Shown: positions 38,557-51,470 of the stretch, in pieces
Position numbering within the stretch: the stretch's first letter is position 1
How the letters are laid out: every line of letters starts with the position of its first letter
Source of the DNA: Zygnema circumcarinatum
Taxonomy: Eukaryota > Streptophyta > Zygnematophyceae > Zygnematales > Zygnemataceae
Assembly: GCA_037447605.1 (NCBI GenBank)
Contig: CM074806.1
Location: 4,318,913 to 4,382,912, forward strand
Direction: 5' to 3'
DNA: 64,000 bases
Made by a program: the position numbers and the translations under genes
The notes under the pieces: model-generated
What the model saw: only the letters and a program-made list of their open reading frames with translations
Databases searched by the model: none
What the model was told of the DNA's origin: nothing

Positions 38557-39920
38557 AGCAGACCACCTTGCCTGCCTTCCCAGTGGTCTAACGGGAGCCT
38601 GCGGCAGCCATGGAGGTCGTCATGGAGGCAGCAGCAGAACAGCCATGGCGGAACCCTAAAATCTGCCAAGCCTTCGTCTTTGGAAGGAGCTTTCAAGCAT
38701 GGAACGCAGATTCTGGAGCTATTCCGTTAAACTGTGGAAATCTGAAAAATTTGGCGCTACATGCGGTGAAGTACGGCCTTGTCAAATGACGTCACTGATG
38801 ACGTGTGAGTATGCAAACTAAAACTTTGGGACCCCTCCAGAAACCGGCAGTTTCTGGCACCGAAAATAAAAAAATATTGTACCCTTTTGGCCCTCCGGAA
38901 AGACAGTTTTCAGCCACTAGACTACTACCACGTGGACAATTTTATTTGAGCTCGATTCAATATTCCTATTTTTACTGGCTTCGGATTGGTCGACAAACCT
39001 TCCAAATCTTTTTTCGTCCCTCTGCCGAACCTTGCCGACCTGCCGAAAACCAGAAACCGCCAAAACTGCCGTCGCCGAAAAACTCACCATCCGGGCAAAT
39101 TCCCGCGCACAAATACAGAATTTCCATAGAACTAACCGTATATGCCACGTTTAAAATTTTGATTACGTGGCCGTTTTTCATTGGCTCTCTTGAATAACGG
39201 CCCTAAGAAACCCTAAAACCCTTCAAAAAAAAAACCTCTGCGGTTGAAGTGCGGCCCTTCGTGGGCAGATTTTTACTGCCGTCCGTACACACTTCCTGCA
39301 CTGTGATTGGTCCACGTTTCCATTACAAATGCAGCCGTTTTCACTACAAAACGACAAGAGCCGGCGGCCGCGGTACGTCCAAAATTGCGTCAGGCACTCC
39401 TTCCGCGAAGCGTCAATACCGCTACGAGACAAAAAATGTTCTCATTAAATGGCGTCACTGCCGAATCAGCCGCAGATACATTCAGTCCCTCCTGGCCGTC
39501 GATCTTTAGGATGTCCTGACGTGGCCAAATCTCAGACGTCCAATGCTCATTGATTGTGGGGCCAGTTGAAAGCGCGGGGAAGGTTCGTGTCCGAACGGGT
39601 GGCGGAGGGCCGACGGCGCTGTTTGTCGGTGGGAGGGGGAGGGAGGGGGCTCAAGAGGGTGGGAGAGGGGACGGGGGGGATAGTGAGAGAGTGGAAGGAG
39701 AGTAGGAGAAGGAGAGAGAGAAAGCGGGAGAGAGAGATAGAGGGAGAAGTAGAGGACGAAGAGAGGGAGAAATAGTGGGAAGGGTAGCTCGGGCAAGGCC
39801 AAGGAAGAACGAAAGTGGGAGAGAAGAGATAGGGAGAGAACGAGAGTGAAGGAGATAGGGAGCGGAGAGGGATAGAGAGAGAGAGGCAGCAGAAGAGAGC
39901 GAGAGACAGAGCGAGGCAGC
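38557..39920. promoter_or_regulatory. Divergent promoter region, INO80D-like / CDPK
   Basis: G-box CCACGTGG at 38928-38935 and ACGT-core elements near 39165 and 39521. From 39630 to 39910 a purine-rich GA array leads into the CDPK start; unlike the other genes, here the sense strand is GA rather than CT. No gene was seen. Confidence 0.5.
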
Positions 39921-42900
39921 ATGGGTGCGTGCATGTCGGCGCCGAAGACGGCGGAAGAGAGCTCGGGCCATCATGGGTCGGTGGGGAGGAAGGAGAGCGG
40001 GAAGGCGACTTTCCCTCTCTTCAGCTCTGTGAAATCAGCAGCGAGTGAGTTTTTTAGGACTTGGGGCGTCTCGGTTTGCGCTTCAAAGAACAACCCACAT
40101 TCTATTTTCAACGATCTTCACTTCAAAACTGCAGCATTTGGCATTTGGTTTCAGGGTTGAGGTTTTAAAGAAGTGGGTTTTTTTTTAAAAAATCGGCTTC
40201 TGGGGAGGCTTGTGATGATTGGGTTTAGGGTTTGGGTCTATGTACGGTGACGGATCTGAACCCTCGAAAGTAAAAAATTTATTAGTTTTAAAAGCAAGAA
40301 TGTGACGGGAAGATGAGGTTATGCAGAAGTGCCGGAGGTCCCAAAAAGCATTCTCGAGCAGCCGCTGAAGAACGTGGAAGACGACTTTGAAATTGGTACG
40401 ACTCCCTTTTGACTCCCTTTCCTCTGCTCTATTCAATTTAGTTACTTGTTGTTGACCTGTACACTATTGTTGATCCATTTATTCCCACGCGTTCAACTTT
40501 CGGACTTTTAATGTTGTTCCGGACGGAGCTGATCACTTTGACCTTGTTTTGTTGGAAAGGCGTAAAGGCGTTGGTTGTTGTTCGCTTTTACTAGATTGTA
40601 GAAACAAGTTTGGGTACAGCCTGCAGCCTTATTCTCTCTCCCTTTTACTTAACTTTATGTTTGATCCTGGGTATGAATGTATGCAGGCAAGGAACTTGGA
40701 CGTGGCTTATTTGGAGTTACTCGAGTCGCCACAGACCGCGTCACGGGGGAGAAGTTCGCGTGTAAAACCATCAATAAGGTGAGCTTTCTTCTTCTTCCCT
40801 CCTTTGTTGTTTTTCTTTCAAGTTTTTTGTTCTGTTTTGTGACTGTATCTTTTGTGTTGGCTGCGGGTTGTTAAGGTTGAGACTGTGAATGGTGTGCTGA
40901 AACAGTGACTGAGACTGTGACTAGTGGGGTTATAACTGTGACTAAAACCGTAGTAACTGAAAGTGTTACTGGGGATTTGGCTACTGTGTTACTGTGACTG
41001 GGACCGGCACTAGGACTGGGACTGAAGGGGGAGATAGCATAGAAATGGAGGAGGAGGGGCGATGAATTGGATGAAGCTGCAGAGCATTGAAGGAGAGGGA
41101 GAGGATGTGGGAGGGCCTGCAGGTGCTTTCGGAGGGATCTTTGAACCCTGCTTTTGGGGGGAAAGGCAACAAGGTTGGTGGATGCAGATTTCATACAGAG
41201 TACAGAAAGTACAGAGAGAGAGAGAGCAGAGAGATTAAGATATTACTGACTAAAACAGACTTTGAGTTTGGGTATGAGAGTGGTTAGAGCTTAGCAGGGA
41301 TATAGAGACAGACTGAAGGCTGGAAAATGACTTGCAGCATGCGAGTCAGGACTGCTGTAGAAAACAGGGTGCACTTTTTTCTTTCATTCGTTTGTAAATT
41401 GCACGCTACAATTTGATTTGGAAATTGATGATTTTTTCTCATGTTTTGATGTTCTGATGTTCTTCATCGTCTTGTGCAGCACCGTGTGACTGTAGCGAAT
41501 TACAGCACTCTGAAAAAGGAGGCGGAAATTATGAAGCATCTGAGCAAGTCCCAACATGTGGCTGCTTTGAAAGCTACCTATGAAGATGAGAACTGCGTAC
41601 ATTTCGTGATGGAGCTGTGTACCGGCGGCATGCTTTATGACAGCATTACTGCCAAGGGCCAATACAGTGAAAAGCAGGCAGCAGAAATGGTGCGCAACAT
41701 TGTGGAAATAGTGCAGGAAGTTCACAGCATGGGGGTCATCCACCGCGATTTGAAGCTGGAAAACTTTCTGCTCTCTTCGCCCGACGAAAACTCGTCTCTC
41801 AAGATGATTGATTTTGGCCTGTCGACTTTTTTCAAACCTGGTCAACGCTTCTCGCAGATCGTGGGAAGCGCATACTATGTCGCTCCCGAGGTGAGAGAAT
41901 CAATCTCCTTCAGAACCTTTCCAACGATTTTCTTGCATGTGTGATCGAATCCTTGGAACTTATACCTTGTTAATCCCTTGAAATCGACTAAAAATGAGCA
42001 TAGAAAACCCTAATTTGCAGGTGCTTCTGAAGAATTACGGCCCGGAATGCGATGTATGGAGTACGGGAGTGATACTGTACATGCTGCTCTGCGGGACTCC
42101 GCCCTTTTGGGATATTTCCGAGGCGGGAATCTGCGCCGCAGTTTTGAAGGGGAACTACGATCTTTCCAGCGACCCATGGCCGAGCATTTCGGATGAAGCC
42201 AAAGACCTTTTGAAGAAGATGTTGCAGCCGGACCCCCTTCGCAGAATAACGGCCAGCGAAATTCTTCGTAAGTCTCCTCTATTGCTGCTGCTGCTATCTC
42301 GTCTATCGTTTTGGCTGAACGAAAGTTTTGCAGATCTTTTGCTTTTCAGGCTGTTTTTCAGGTTTTTTTAGGGTTCAGCTTTGTTTTGTACGACTTTTTT
42401 ATTTTCTTTTGTGTGTGATATTGGTTACTTTCAGAACACGAGTGGATTCGGAAGGATGGCTGCGCATCAGACGCTCCCATTCCCTGTCCCATATTGAAGC
42501 GAGTGAAGCAGTTCATGCTGATGAATCGCATGAAGAGGCAAGCGTTGGCGGTGAGATTGAACCCATCTCTGCTCACATTGTTGGTCGCTCAAACCTTCAG
42601 TGGATGCAGATTAGGGTTTGAGAGCTATCAGCCCTTTGCTAGATATAGATAGGCATTCGTTTGTCAAAAAAAAATCCTAACTCTTTGGCTTTTCCTGCCA
42701 CTTTTCTGCACAGGTGATTGCCGAATATTGTCTCGAACCTGAGGAGTTGAAAGTGATCGAGGCAAAGTTTCAGAAGTTTGACACTAATCAGGATGGTTAT
42801 TTGACGTACGAGGAGCTAAAAACGGGGATTCAGGGCTTTCGGCCTGAGATTTCAGACGAGCAAATTCGAGGAATGTTTGATGCGGTAAGAGCAGCAGCGG

Positions 42901-43717
42901 GTTTTGCCGGTTGTTAGATTCTCTCTGTTTTACCTTTTTTGTTACATTCTTTTTTTTTTTGCCTTTCCTTGACCTGAAGATGGGATGTCTCTTCCCCTCG
43001 AATGCAGGCTGACATTGACAGCAGCGGAACTCTCGATTTGAGTGAATATGCGTCGGCTATTATGGTGAAGAGGATGGACCAGCAGAGAATAAAGAAGGCC
43101 TTCGAGTACTTTGACAAGTGAGCATTCTTTTGTAATTTCTTCGTAGAATTTTAGAAAACTTATGACGTCTCGCTGGGTTCTAAGAAGAGACAGGTTTTGT
43201 GCTTTCATGAAGCTAATGTGAGTGCTTCTGAATCGCTTTTGCAGGGATGGGAGCGGGTACATCACTGCAGAGAATCTGCGTGATGTTTTGCAAGTGAATT
43301 CAGAAGGAGGGTCTGTGGAAGGCATTATTTCGGAAGTAGATACTAATAAGGTGAGATAAAACACAGTTTGAGTGCTGCATCTGCAACTTACTTCATTGAT
43401 TCTTCGTCTGTTTCTCGTTTTCTGATGCTGTTTTATACTTACTTTAGCCGGAAGATTTCGATCTTTTGCAGGACGGCAAGATTGATTATGCGGAGTTTGA
43501 GCAGATGATGAAGGAGGGCATGGACAAGAACATGGACGGCTTCTCATTCAAGGGCCCCATCTTGAGCAGACTGGAGGAGTTTTATAACTGCGGACCTGCA
43601 GTCGAAGTCCCTGCGCTTAAACCCTCCTCTTCAGAAGAAGAAGCAGCAGCAGCCGCTGCTCTTGAATCATCATCCTCAAAACAACAAAAAGAAGCGCCTG
43701 CTGAAGAAGCCAAATGA
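39921..43717 (+). CDS. CPK: Calcium-dependent protein kinase (CDPK/CPK)
   Basis: Ser/Thr kinase fused to its own calmodulin-like domain. Ten exons: 39921-40044, 40327-40395, 40687-40778, 41480-41890, 42021-42267, 42435-42550, 42714-42884, 43008-43117, 43245-43350, 43472-43717, giving 563 residues. MGACMSAPK carries Gly2 for myristoylation and Cys4 for palmitoylation, so membrane targeting is likely. Kinase landmarks: GRGLFG loop, catalytic Lys in FACKTINK, catalytic loop HRDLKLENF (about 183-191), DFGLS (206-210), and APE at the exon 4 end. The autoinhibitory junction is [17 protein letters not shown]. There are four EF-hands: [48 protein letters not shown], all with intact Ca ligands. The C-terminal Ala/Glu/Ser-rich tail has no known role. 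Oddity: the usual Pro in HRDLKPEN is Leu. Confidence 0.97.
40880..41040 (+). repeat. GTGACT-type degenerate repeat in CDPK intron 3
   Basis: Imperfect repeats of ACTGTGACTG/AGACTGTGACTAG in the intron before the main kinase exon. Confidence 0.6.
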
Positions 43718-44337
43718 CCCTCCTGCTTGATGGGAGAGCAGAAATAATAAAAAATAGGCTATTCTTTTTTGTTTTTTTAGAAAGGCATGCAGGACGAGGC
43801 TTCTGTGTGCTGCCGCGCTTGTACAGTAAACACATTTTTCAGGTTAAAACGAAAGGTAGTGAAGGTGCTGCAAAATGGAGCACGCCAGCCGCAGGTGAAG
43901 CAGAGAGAGGTGCTTTTGAAGGTCAGATTGGCGAGAACAACAACTTGTATGGAAACTTGGAAAACTTGTAAAATTGTACCCCATTTTTTTGTTACAATTT
44001 AATTCCTATGGGCATGAGCTTATCCATGGATGCTGTTGGCATTGGCAATGTTTTTAAGCAGTCTAGGAAGTTGTTGTCGAACTTTGTTGCAGCCACGTTT
44101 GGAGCACGAGTCTCATCTCTAGGAAAACGTTTTGTGAGACGAGCTCCAATGGGAGCATGCCACGTGGTCAACAGGCAAACTCACATGTAAAACTGAATCT
44201 GATACTGGAACGATGGACTCTGACCGAAACGACTGGGCGTTCCATGCTCTTTGGACGGTACTGAAACGGGACGGAACGGGGACATATAGCTGTCACGTGA
44301 CGACTCTTGGATCCAAGGAGCTTGAACAGAAGCAGCC
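43718..44337 (+). promoter_or_regulatory. CDPK 3' flank and promoter of the NTF2-like gene
   Basis: Short intergenic space of about 600 bp. G-box CCACGTGG at 44160-44167, 170 bp before the next start codon, and another ACGT core (TCACGTGA) at about 44294. The sequence around the ATG is AGCAGCCATGGCGG. No extra gene was seen. Confidence 0.5.
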
Positions 44338-46407
44338 ATGGCGGAGGTCCTGCCCTGCTTTGCGGCAGCCATGGCGGGGCAGCCATGGGCGCTTCAAGCC
44401 CCTGGAAGTTTGGCATTTTCTTCCACGTGGAACTTTAATAGTGCTGCAAAAACAAGTGTTTTTTTTAGTAGAAAGAATCATCATGTAGGAGCTCGCGTAT
44501 CCTCACAATCACTTGCAGGATTTGGAGTGCAGTCTTGGGGAGCTGGGTCAATTGATAGAAGGGGAGAGGATGGAGAACTGCCGGTTTGTTATGAAGGAGG
44601 TGAATTCTGGCTTGGTGCAAAAGAAAGGCGCTTTGGAGGAGTGATTGGAAGGAGCATGGGAGTTGGAAAGACTGTTTTGAAAGCAGCTTCTGCTTCTGCT
44701 TCGACTGAAGCGCCTGCTGAAAGAGCTGCAGATGTTGTGCTGAAATTCTACAAAGCAATCAATGAGAGAGACATAGAACGAGCGCTCACTTTTATTGATG
44801 ACGATTGCCTGTATGAAGATATGATATACACTAAACCTTTTGTTGGCAAAAAGGTGAGTCCTCGAGTAGGAATCTTTAATATTCATATGTCCATAGTAGA
44901 CGAACAATGGTAAGAACCTGACGTGTTTGGAACCTGAATGTTGTTTCCTGGTGCTAAGAAGTGTGTTGTCTGCCTCATAACGGTAAAGGAGTTTGGTTCT
45001 ATTTTAAAAAAAATAATCATGCAGGCTGTAAAAGAGCACTTTCAAAGTGTTCTGGAAATTTTTCCAGAGGGAATGAACTTTGTTGTAGACAACATCACCG
45101 ACGGAGACGCGATGGGGCTCGGGATGACATGGCATGTCGGTGAGGACGTGAAGCCTTCAGAAATGGCATCTCTCTTTCTCTCACCCGCTCTCTGTCTCCA
45201 CCCCTCCTCTCTCCCCGCGTCGTTCCTCTAGTTCATTCTTCATTTCGTTTCTACTTTTAGTCATTGCATGTACTAATCCGTAACAAAGGTGTGAGGCATT
45301 GACAAGTCCTTACCCTGACAGCTTCGAGTGAACTGGCGGAAGCTTGTTGAGAGAGAAGAGAAGAATAGTGATTTAAGTGAGTGGAAGAGAAGGCAGAGAA
45401 CAGTATTCAAGGAGAGGGTTGACTTCTCGTCTGCGAGACTTTGAACGACAAATATCTGTTTAGCTCTGTGTTCAAATGCTCTCTAAATGCTCTCCAGTGC
45501 TCTCCAATGCTCTGTTTAAGCTTCTGAATCTTAATGACCGGACAACTCTCAACACTGATGTAATGTGACAGCAAAAGAAACTTACTGAAGGCTGTTGTGA
45601 ATGGCAGAGCTTGAGGGAAAGCCCTTTCCTTTTAGCCGAGGCTGCAGCTTCTATCGCTGTGGGGTGAAAGAGGGCTGCCTACGCATAGTGTAAGTTCGAA
45701 GGGTTATCAGAGCTACAAGAAGTTGTCATAATTGATTTGTCGTATCTACCAATTTTATGGAATTCAGCCTATCAATTTCCTGTGTCCATTCAGTACCAGA
45801 GTGTATACATCGAAAACGTTTAATGAACTTCGAAAATCTAAGATGTTAAAGACCTGGCAAGCTTCAAGACTTGCTAGTCGTTGGCTCACTTTCGTTAAAG
45901 TTTTACCTCAGTTTCTGACTGTGTCAATCAAGTGAAACACCCCATTGGGTTTTTCTTAAGTAAAGCGTTAAGGTCCGTAAGTATGTAAGGCACTCTTTGT
46001 GCCCAGCTTTTACAGAACAGAAAGTTCGTCACGCATGTGACCTTGTTTCTGCCTTCTATAGACGAACTTGCCTCTTAACACCTTTCTGTTCCATTCTATG
46101 GAAGGCTTGACAGATATGCCCGCGATATACCTGAGCCTGCTTCCAAGCCAGGAGCATCTGCTTTGGTGAGATCAATTTGCTTGTTTTTCCTGCAGACCGA
46201 GTTCCACCTTTGTACTATGGAAGCTTCCTTTGTTGCATGACTTTTCTAAAACCCTAAAAACCTTAAAAGCACATTGATCCGTTTAATCACCTAGTGCTTC
46301 TCCCATATGGTTTTGTTCTGTCGTTTTGTAATATCTCGCAGATTATCCTGAAGTATGTGGCACGGCTTTTTAAACAATTCCCGCAACTTCTCGATCGAAT
46401 GCAGTGA
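44338..46407 (+). CDS. Plastid NTF2/SnoaL-like family protein
   Basis: Five exons: 44338-44853, 45025-45139, 45608-45689, 46114-46165, 46342-46407, giving 276 residues with consistent phases. The first 125 residues are Ser/Ala/Gly-rich and basic with few acidic residues, like a chloroplast transit peptide. The cone-shaped NTF2-like fold follows: AADVVLKFYKAINERDIERA, CLYEDMIYTKPFVGKK, VKEHFQSVLEIFP, and FVVDNITDGDAMGLGMTWHV. It ends with PFSRGCSFYRC and the VYARDIPEPASKPG block seen in plant chloroplast members of this family. A C-terminal helix (KYVARLFKQFPQLLDRM) closes the protein. No enzymatic residues can be assigned; plant homologues have no well-defined reaction. The fold call is good, the localisation is inferred. 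Confidence 0.85.
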
Positions 46408-47586
46408 TGAAATGTAGAAATGTGTAGGCGGCGGTCAATTGAGGCGGATGGCTGTACTGTTATAAATAATCTATTTTTGTACATTGTGGTGTGAATTTTT
46501 TTTTTTTTTGGGAGATGAAGGAAAGCTTTCACCACATCAATTGTTATGTATGCAGCTGCACTCACATGAGTTGATGGCTTTTCAATTTATCATGTATGGC
46601 AAGTCATTACAAGTTGGCCTGCCCTATGGGGAGCACTAAAAACCCTAAAACCGTATTCAATGTTTCCAACATTTCTCTACCGTTAAGTCCCTATCACCAG
46701 TTTCTGGTTTACTGTTCTCGGCATTCAAGGCCTTTTACATCATTCCAAATCATCGGCCCCTTCGAAGAGGTATTTCAGAGGACATTTATTATCAAATTGG
46801 TCCCTACCTCTCTGTGGGGACCTTTCCCTTCAGAACTCTTCTTCTTCAGGCTCCCCCTCATGCCTCTGCTGCATGACATGCTTCAACATTACGCAATTCG
46901 TGTTCGCACTGTGCGAATCCAAAGAATTATAGACAATCTCGAAATGGAGCGGATAGGTCGCGAGAAATGAGTGGCTATCATCTTGTTCCTTCATGCGATT
47001 TTGCTGGTGATTCTCCCGATGACCTTTTCTCCAAGGAACGTCTCGAGCTCAGATAAGCAGCAGCATTCTCTTCCCAGTTGGCTTTACCACAAATGGAAAC
47101 TCACTTTTATTCACTTCCCAGTGAGGAAGCTGACGCCCCCAAATGTCGGCGCTAATATTCGGAACAAACCGTCTGGGTTGTCCGTATGCACCTAAAGAAG
47201 GTAAAGGAAGGCGGGGAGGGGGTAGAGAAGAAATATTAAAAAAGAAAAGCATGAGCCCTCTGCATCCATCCCAATCCTGAACCCTGCACCCTGAGCCCAC
47301 ACCTAACCCTAACCCTAATTCTGAATCCCAACCCTAACCCTAACCCTGAACCCTAACTCTCAACACTAGCCTTAACCCTGAGCCCTAATCCTGAACCCGA
47401 GCCTCAACCCTGAACACTGACCAGCAACCGTAACCCTAATCCTAACCTCCGACCTTAGTCTTAACCCTAACTCTCAACACTGTCCTTACCCCTGAGCCCT
47501 AATCCTGAACCCGACCCTCAACCCTGAACACTGACCAGCAATCGTAACCCTAATCCTAACCTCCAACCTTAGTCTTAACCCTAATT
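46408..47586. other. Convergent intergenic region with telomere-like repeats
   Basis: 3' flanks of the NTF2-like gene and the hydrolase gene. The portion 47283-47586 is CCCTAA-like repeat (see the separate entry). The reading frames between 46596 and 47195 are short and do not resemble proteins. Confidence 0.5.
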
Positions 47587-47590
47587 TCAA
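47283..47590 (-). repeat. Interstitial telomere-like (CCCTAA) array with a 114-bp tandem duplication
   Basis: Degenerate CCCTAA/CCCTGA repeats. A longer unit beginning CTCTCAACACT at 47357 is repeated at 47471 with few changes. The array touches the 3' end of the hydrolase coding region; its stop codon is at 47587-47589. Confidence 0.8.
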
Positions 47591-48838
47591 CCCAAGAGTT
47601 TCGGATCCGAAGCTCTCACCCAATGGCCCGCATCTTCCAGCACATGCATCTCCACCCCCGCTCCTTCCGTGGAAGCCATGGCTTCCGCTGCACTTATCCT
47701 TGAAACGTCTTCGAGAGCCCATCTATGGAGACTCCGCTCCGCTCTCAAAAAGTTAATATGAACCCCCGCCGGCACCCTCTCTAAGAGAGGCCTGCCCTAA
47801 GAATTCGGCCCCTCCCGCACCCCAAGTGGTCAGAAAGTTAAACAGGGAGAGTGGAAGTTTTTACTGTGAATATGACTGGGAAAGCACGGAGTTTTAGGGT
47901 TTTAGGGTTGCATGTTCCGTACCATAGGTTGGCTTCTTCATAGGAGCGATACATGTCTGCGATTCCGTCAAGGTTGAAGACCCATGAGAAGCTTCCTGAT
48001 TGGCTGCTTGTGGGTCCCTTTTCAGTTGGCCTTAAATTTGTGGTCATCCACTGCGGGAAACAGAATGAAACCAACAAGAAACAAGTATATCAGAGTTTGC
48101 TTTTCAGGTCTTTTTTCCTTTGTTGTTTTTTCTGTTTAGCAGAGGGAGCTGCTTGGCCAACCCTGCAAATGATCAAAAACGAAAAAGAAAGCGAATAGAG
48201 AATCACACTGAGATTCTCTCCTCCTTTCACCTGAGCGATGCCGGAAGAAAACTTTTCTGCCAAAAGGAAATCGATGACTGCCCGTCGTGAGGACACCTGT
48301 CAGCCCAAAAAAAAAAAAAGGGGGAAAGAAAGTAAATAAACAAATAAACGACACAGAATCAAAAACAGCAACAAACTATGCTTCAAGTATACGAGGACGA
48401 GGGCAGAGTACTCGTGGTTTCTGCTTCAACATACGAACAGTAAACCAAAGGAAGAACAGTCCATGCTTATATTACTGCTGTCCCAAATAGTAATCAACAA
48501 AAGGAAAGTAGAAACTTCAGAGCCATTCCCATTGGAGGTAAAATTAGGGTTCAGAGGTTACCGGAGAGGGCAGTCGGCGGAGGGCGGCAATGAGCTCTGC
48601 AGGATGGTCCTCTCCGTCCCCTCCCGCCCGCACCTTGCCAGGAGTCGCGTCCAGCACCCACACCTGGGGAGAGAGAGAGGGAGGGAGAGAGAGAGAGCGA
48701 GAGAGAGAGTGAGAAAGAGAGAGGAAGAGAGAATGTGTGTGTGTGCGCGCGAGAGAGAGAATGTGTGTGTGTGAGAGAGAGTGATAGAAGGGGGAGAGAA
48801 ATCTTAGTGCTGAAAAGTAGTGAAGAGTTGGGGAGAGG

Positions 48839-48876
<38 letters not shown>

Positions 48877-51032
48877 GAGAGAATGTGTGTGTGCGCGCGA
48901 GAGAGAGAATGTGTGTGTGTGAGAGAGAGTGATAGTGGGGGGAGAGAAATCTTAGTGCTGAGAAGTAGTGAAGAGTTGGGGAGAGGGGGAGAGAGAGAGA
49001 GAGAGAGAGGGGAGGGGTGAGAGTTTGATTGTCTGACCTTAATGGGCCGTGCGAGTGGTTTTGCTGCTTGGTCCACCATGCTCAGAGCAACTGCGAATCG
49101 AATCCGTCCCCATTTTCATTCTTCATTTGCACACATTGCAAGCCTTGAAGGCGGGTCGGCACTTCTTTATGTCTTTTCTACAGCAATCGCTCAGTCATTG
49201 GTTTTTCTCCAAAAGCTGTAAAACCTCAAACCCCTTTTTCAAATTGAGTCCTTCACCTCCAGAAAGAAGTGGAAGGGCCCCTCTCACCTTTCCCTCCGAA
49301 GCTGTGGCCAATCAGAACGCGCGGAGTGATTCGCAGCTGCCCCATCTGTTGTCCCATTCCCTCTCCTACAGACATGTAAATTCCTTCCATTTTTTTATGA
49401 AGTTTACTTTTTCCCTATCACCGTCTCACACTTTCCTAACTTGTTATTTTCTTCATATTCGAAATAGTTTCAATGATTCACGCACCAATTGGAGAACATC
49501 TCTGGCTGCTGACGTCACCGTGTGCGGAGCCTTCAAAGGAATTTGTGAGGAGTCTCCATGGCAACGGAGATCGACTAACAGAAACTGCATGGAGTCAGTT
49601 CAACGGAACTGAAGCTCAGTATATGTACATGTGCACACATTCGATCGAGAATGGCTGTAACTGTAACTGCAGGATCGCAGTTCCACACACATAGAACCTC
49701 TCACCTGCCACGAGGGAAACTCTTGAGCCAATCGCTTTGCAAACGAACCTGCAGACACGCGAGCAGGGGCACTTCAGACCAAAAAAATAAAAAAAAATAA
49801 AAATAAAATAAAAAAAAATAAAAAAACGTGAAAACAAGGATAGCCTATGGATCTTTTCTAGATACCCTTCAGAGACAAAGTACTTTAAAAAATCCCCAAA
49901 GGAAAAATCTACGTGTAGAAGAAAGCCCTCTCTTTCAGAAAGCATTTGCCGTTTTCTTTTTGAGTTCCATTCTCTCAAAGTTAAAATAACCAATTCGACA
50001 TTTTAACATGTTAATTTTTTCGTCTGCCCATTTTCCCCACCCCAGTTCCGGCGGCCCCCGAGGATGCCGTGAAGCAGCACGGCGGTGGGAGGGGGCGGAA
50101 GGGACCGGTCGCGGGTCACCGACCACCGCACCTGCACGTGCAGGAGAAGGGATTTTAGGGTTTGTGGGGGTGAGGGAGAGAGAGAAAGGGACAGAGAGAG
50201 GGAGAGAGAAGAGAGAGAGAGGAGAAGAGAGGGAGAGGAGGGGGAGGGGGGAGGGGGGAGGGGGGAGGGGAGAAGGTGGAGGGGGAGAGAGAGGGGGGAG
50301 GGGGACGAGGGGAGGGGGGAGGGGGGAGGTAGAGAGAGAGTGAGGGGGTGGGAGAGGGAGGGAGAGAAGGAAATTCCAGGAAAGGGAGAGGGAGAGCAGG
50401 CAGAGTAAGGGGAGGAGAAAGAGAGGGAGAAAGCAGGGAAGGAGAGGGAGAGAGAGAGAGAGGGCGTGGAGGCGAGAGAGGCCGGCCAGCTCACCATAGC
50501 TCCCTGCACGAGCTCGTAGGCCTGCAGACCCGCCGGATGCCGCGGGGCAAGCAGTTCAGATATGTTGCCATAATGCAATAGTTATGAAGAGGAGTGGAGA
50601 AGGGAGAAGGGAATTTAAAAGACTGCCGATTTGCACTACTTACACAGACAGATGCTCTGAAAAAACCCTAAAATTGGAACAACACGAACCTTTCCAATGC
50701 CCCTAAACTTCAACACCCCAAAGCCGTGAAACCCCCTAAAAAGCTATGATACTTAAACTAAAAGACTACATAATGACATTAGGCATTTAGTTGAAAAAAA
50801 AAAAAGGCCGAATTGTCTCACCAGAGCTGTCTGCTGAGTCAAATTCCGTCCCTCCGTCAGTTTCTGTAAATCTGAAACTGTGGAAGGGCGTTCCATGTCC
50901 GTTGCTGTGCACTGAACACGGAGGGGCTGCCAGCCATGGAACGGTCTCTGCCTTATCTGAGACGCATTTGAGGGAGGCCGTACAGACACCTGCACAGAAA
51001 TGGAATATCCCCTCTTCTTTTCTTCTTAAAAG

Positions 51033-51114
<82 letters not shown>

Positions 51115-51418
51115 ATCGAATAGGAAAGAAATACATATCTTTTTCTTTTTAAAAATTACAACCATTCCCCGGATATTATCAGAAGATTTGAATAGAAAGA
51201 ATTTCATAAAATGTTGTCAGTTTTCTGATATCTATATTCCTAAAAGAACTGGCTTGACTTCCTCTCTTTCAAAATGTTAGCTTCCAAAAAGACAGATTCT
51301 TAAAAGAAATTAAACAAAACACCATGCGTAAACGATCGACATTTACTCAATAATATTAATGTTTCGCTTTTTATATTGCAAAGGGAAAAGGAACACAAAC
51401 CTGAGCGCTTAACCCCAT
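47587..51418 (-). CDS. Alpha/beta-hydrolase, ABHD11-like, with probable organelle presequence
   Basis: Twelve coding exons (minus): 51418-51401, 50989-50822, 50521-50495, 50141-50041 (start refined to 50131), 49748-49705, 49584-49486, 49345-49288, 49090-49038, 48663-48562, 48296-48231, 48050-47923, 47791-47587, giving 352 residues. The N-terminal 60 residues (MGLSAQVSVRPPSNASQIRQ...) are basic and Ser/Gln-rich, like a plastid or mitochondrial presequence. Landmarks: oxyanion HGILGGRRNWGSFA, VDLRCHGDS, nucleophile elbow GHSFGG, WVLDATPGKVRAGGDGEDHP, FSWVFNLDG and the catalytic-His block LEDAGHWV. It matches plant ABHD11-like hydrolases. The substrate is unknown. Exon 3 is a 27-nt microexon (AYELVQGAM). 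The exon holding the ATG starts at 51470, and an upstream leader exon is probable (near 51780-51860) but its donor could not be fixed. Confidence 0.9.
48668..49017 (+). repeat. GA microsatellite with a 150-bp tandem duplication
   Basis: GA-rich intron of the hydrolase gene. A unit GAATGTGTGTGTG...GAGAGTTGGGGAGAGG at 48731 is repeated at 48881, including the unique ATCTTAGTGCTGA core. It is a recent segmental slip within low-complexity DNA. Confidence 0.85.
50162..50470 (+). repeat. GGGAGG/GAGA low-complexity intron
   Basis: Purine-rich array between the microexon (50495-50521) and the HGILGG exon of the hydrolase gene; pyrimidine-rich on the gene's sense strand. Confidence 0.85.
51034..51112 (+). 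repeat. (AT)n microsatellite
   Basis: About 78 bp of AT dinucleotides in the first coding-region intron of the hydrolase gene. It is the only long AT run in the window. Confidence 0.97.
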
Positions 51419-51470
51419 GGCGGATCCCAAATGGGTCGATCCGTGGCCTGCCACAGTGAGAGGAGGAACC

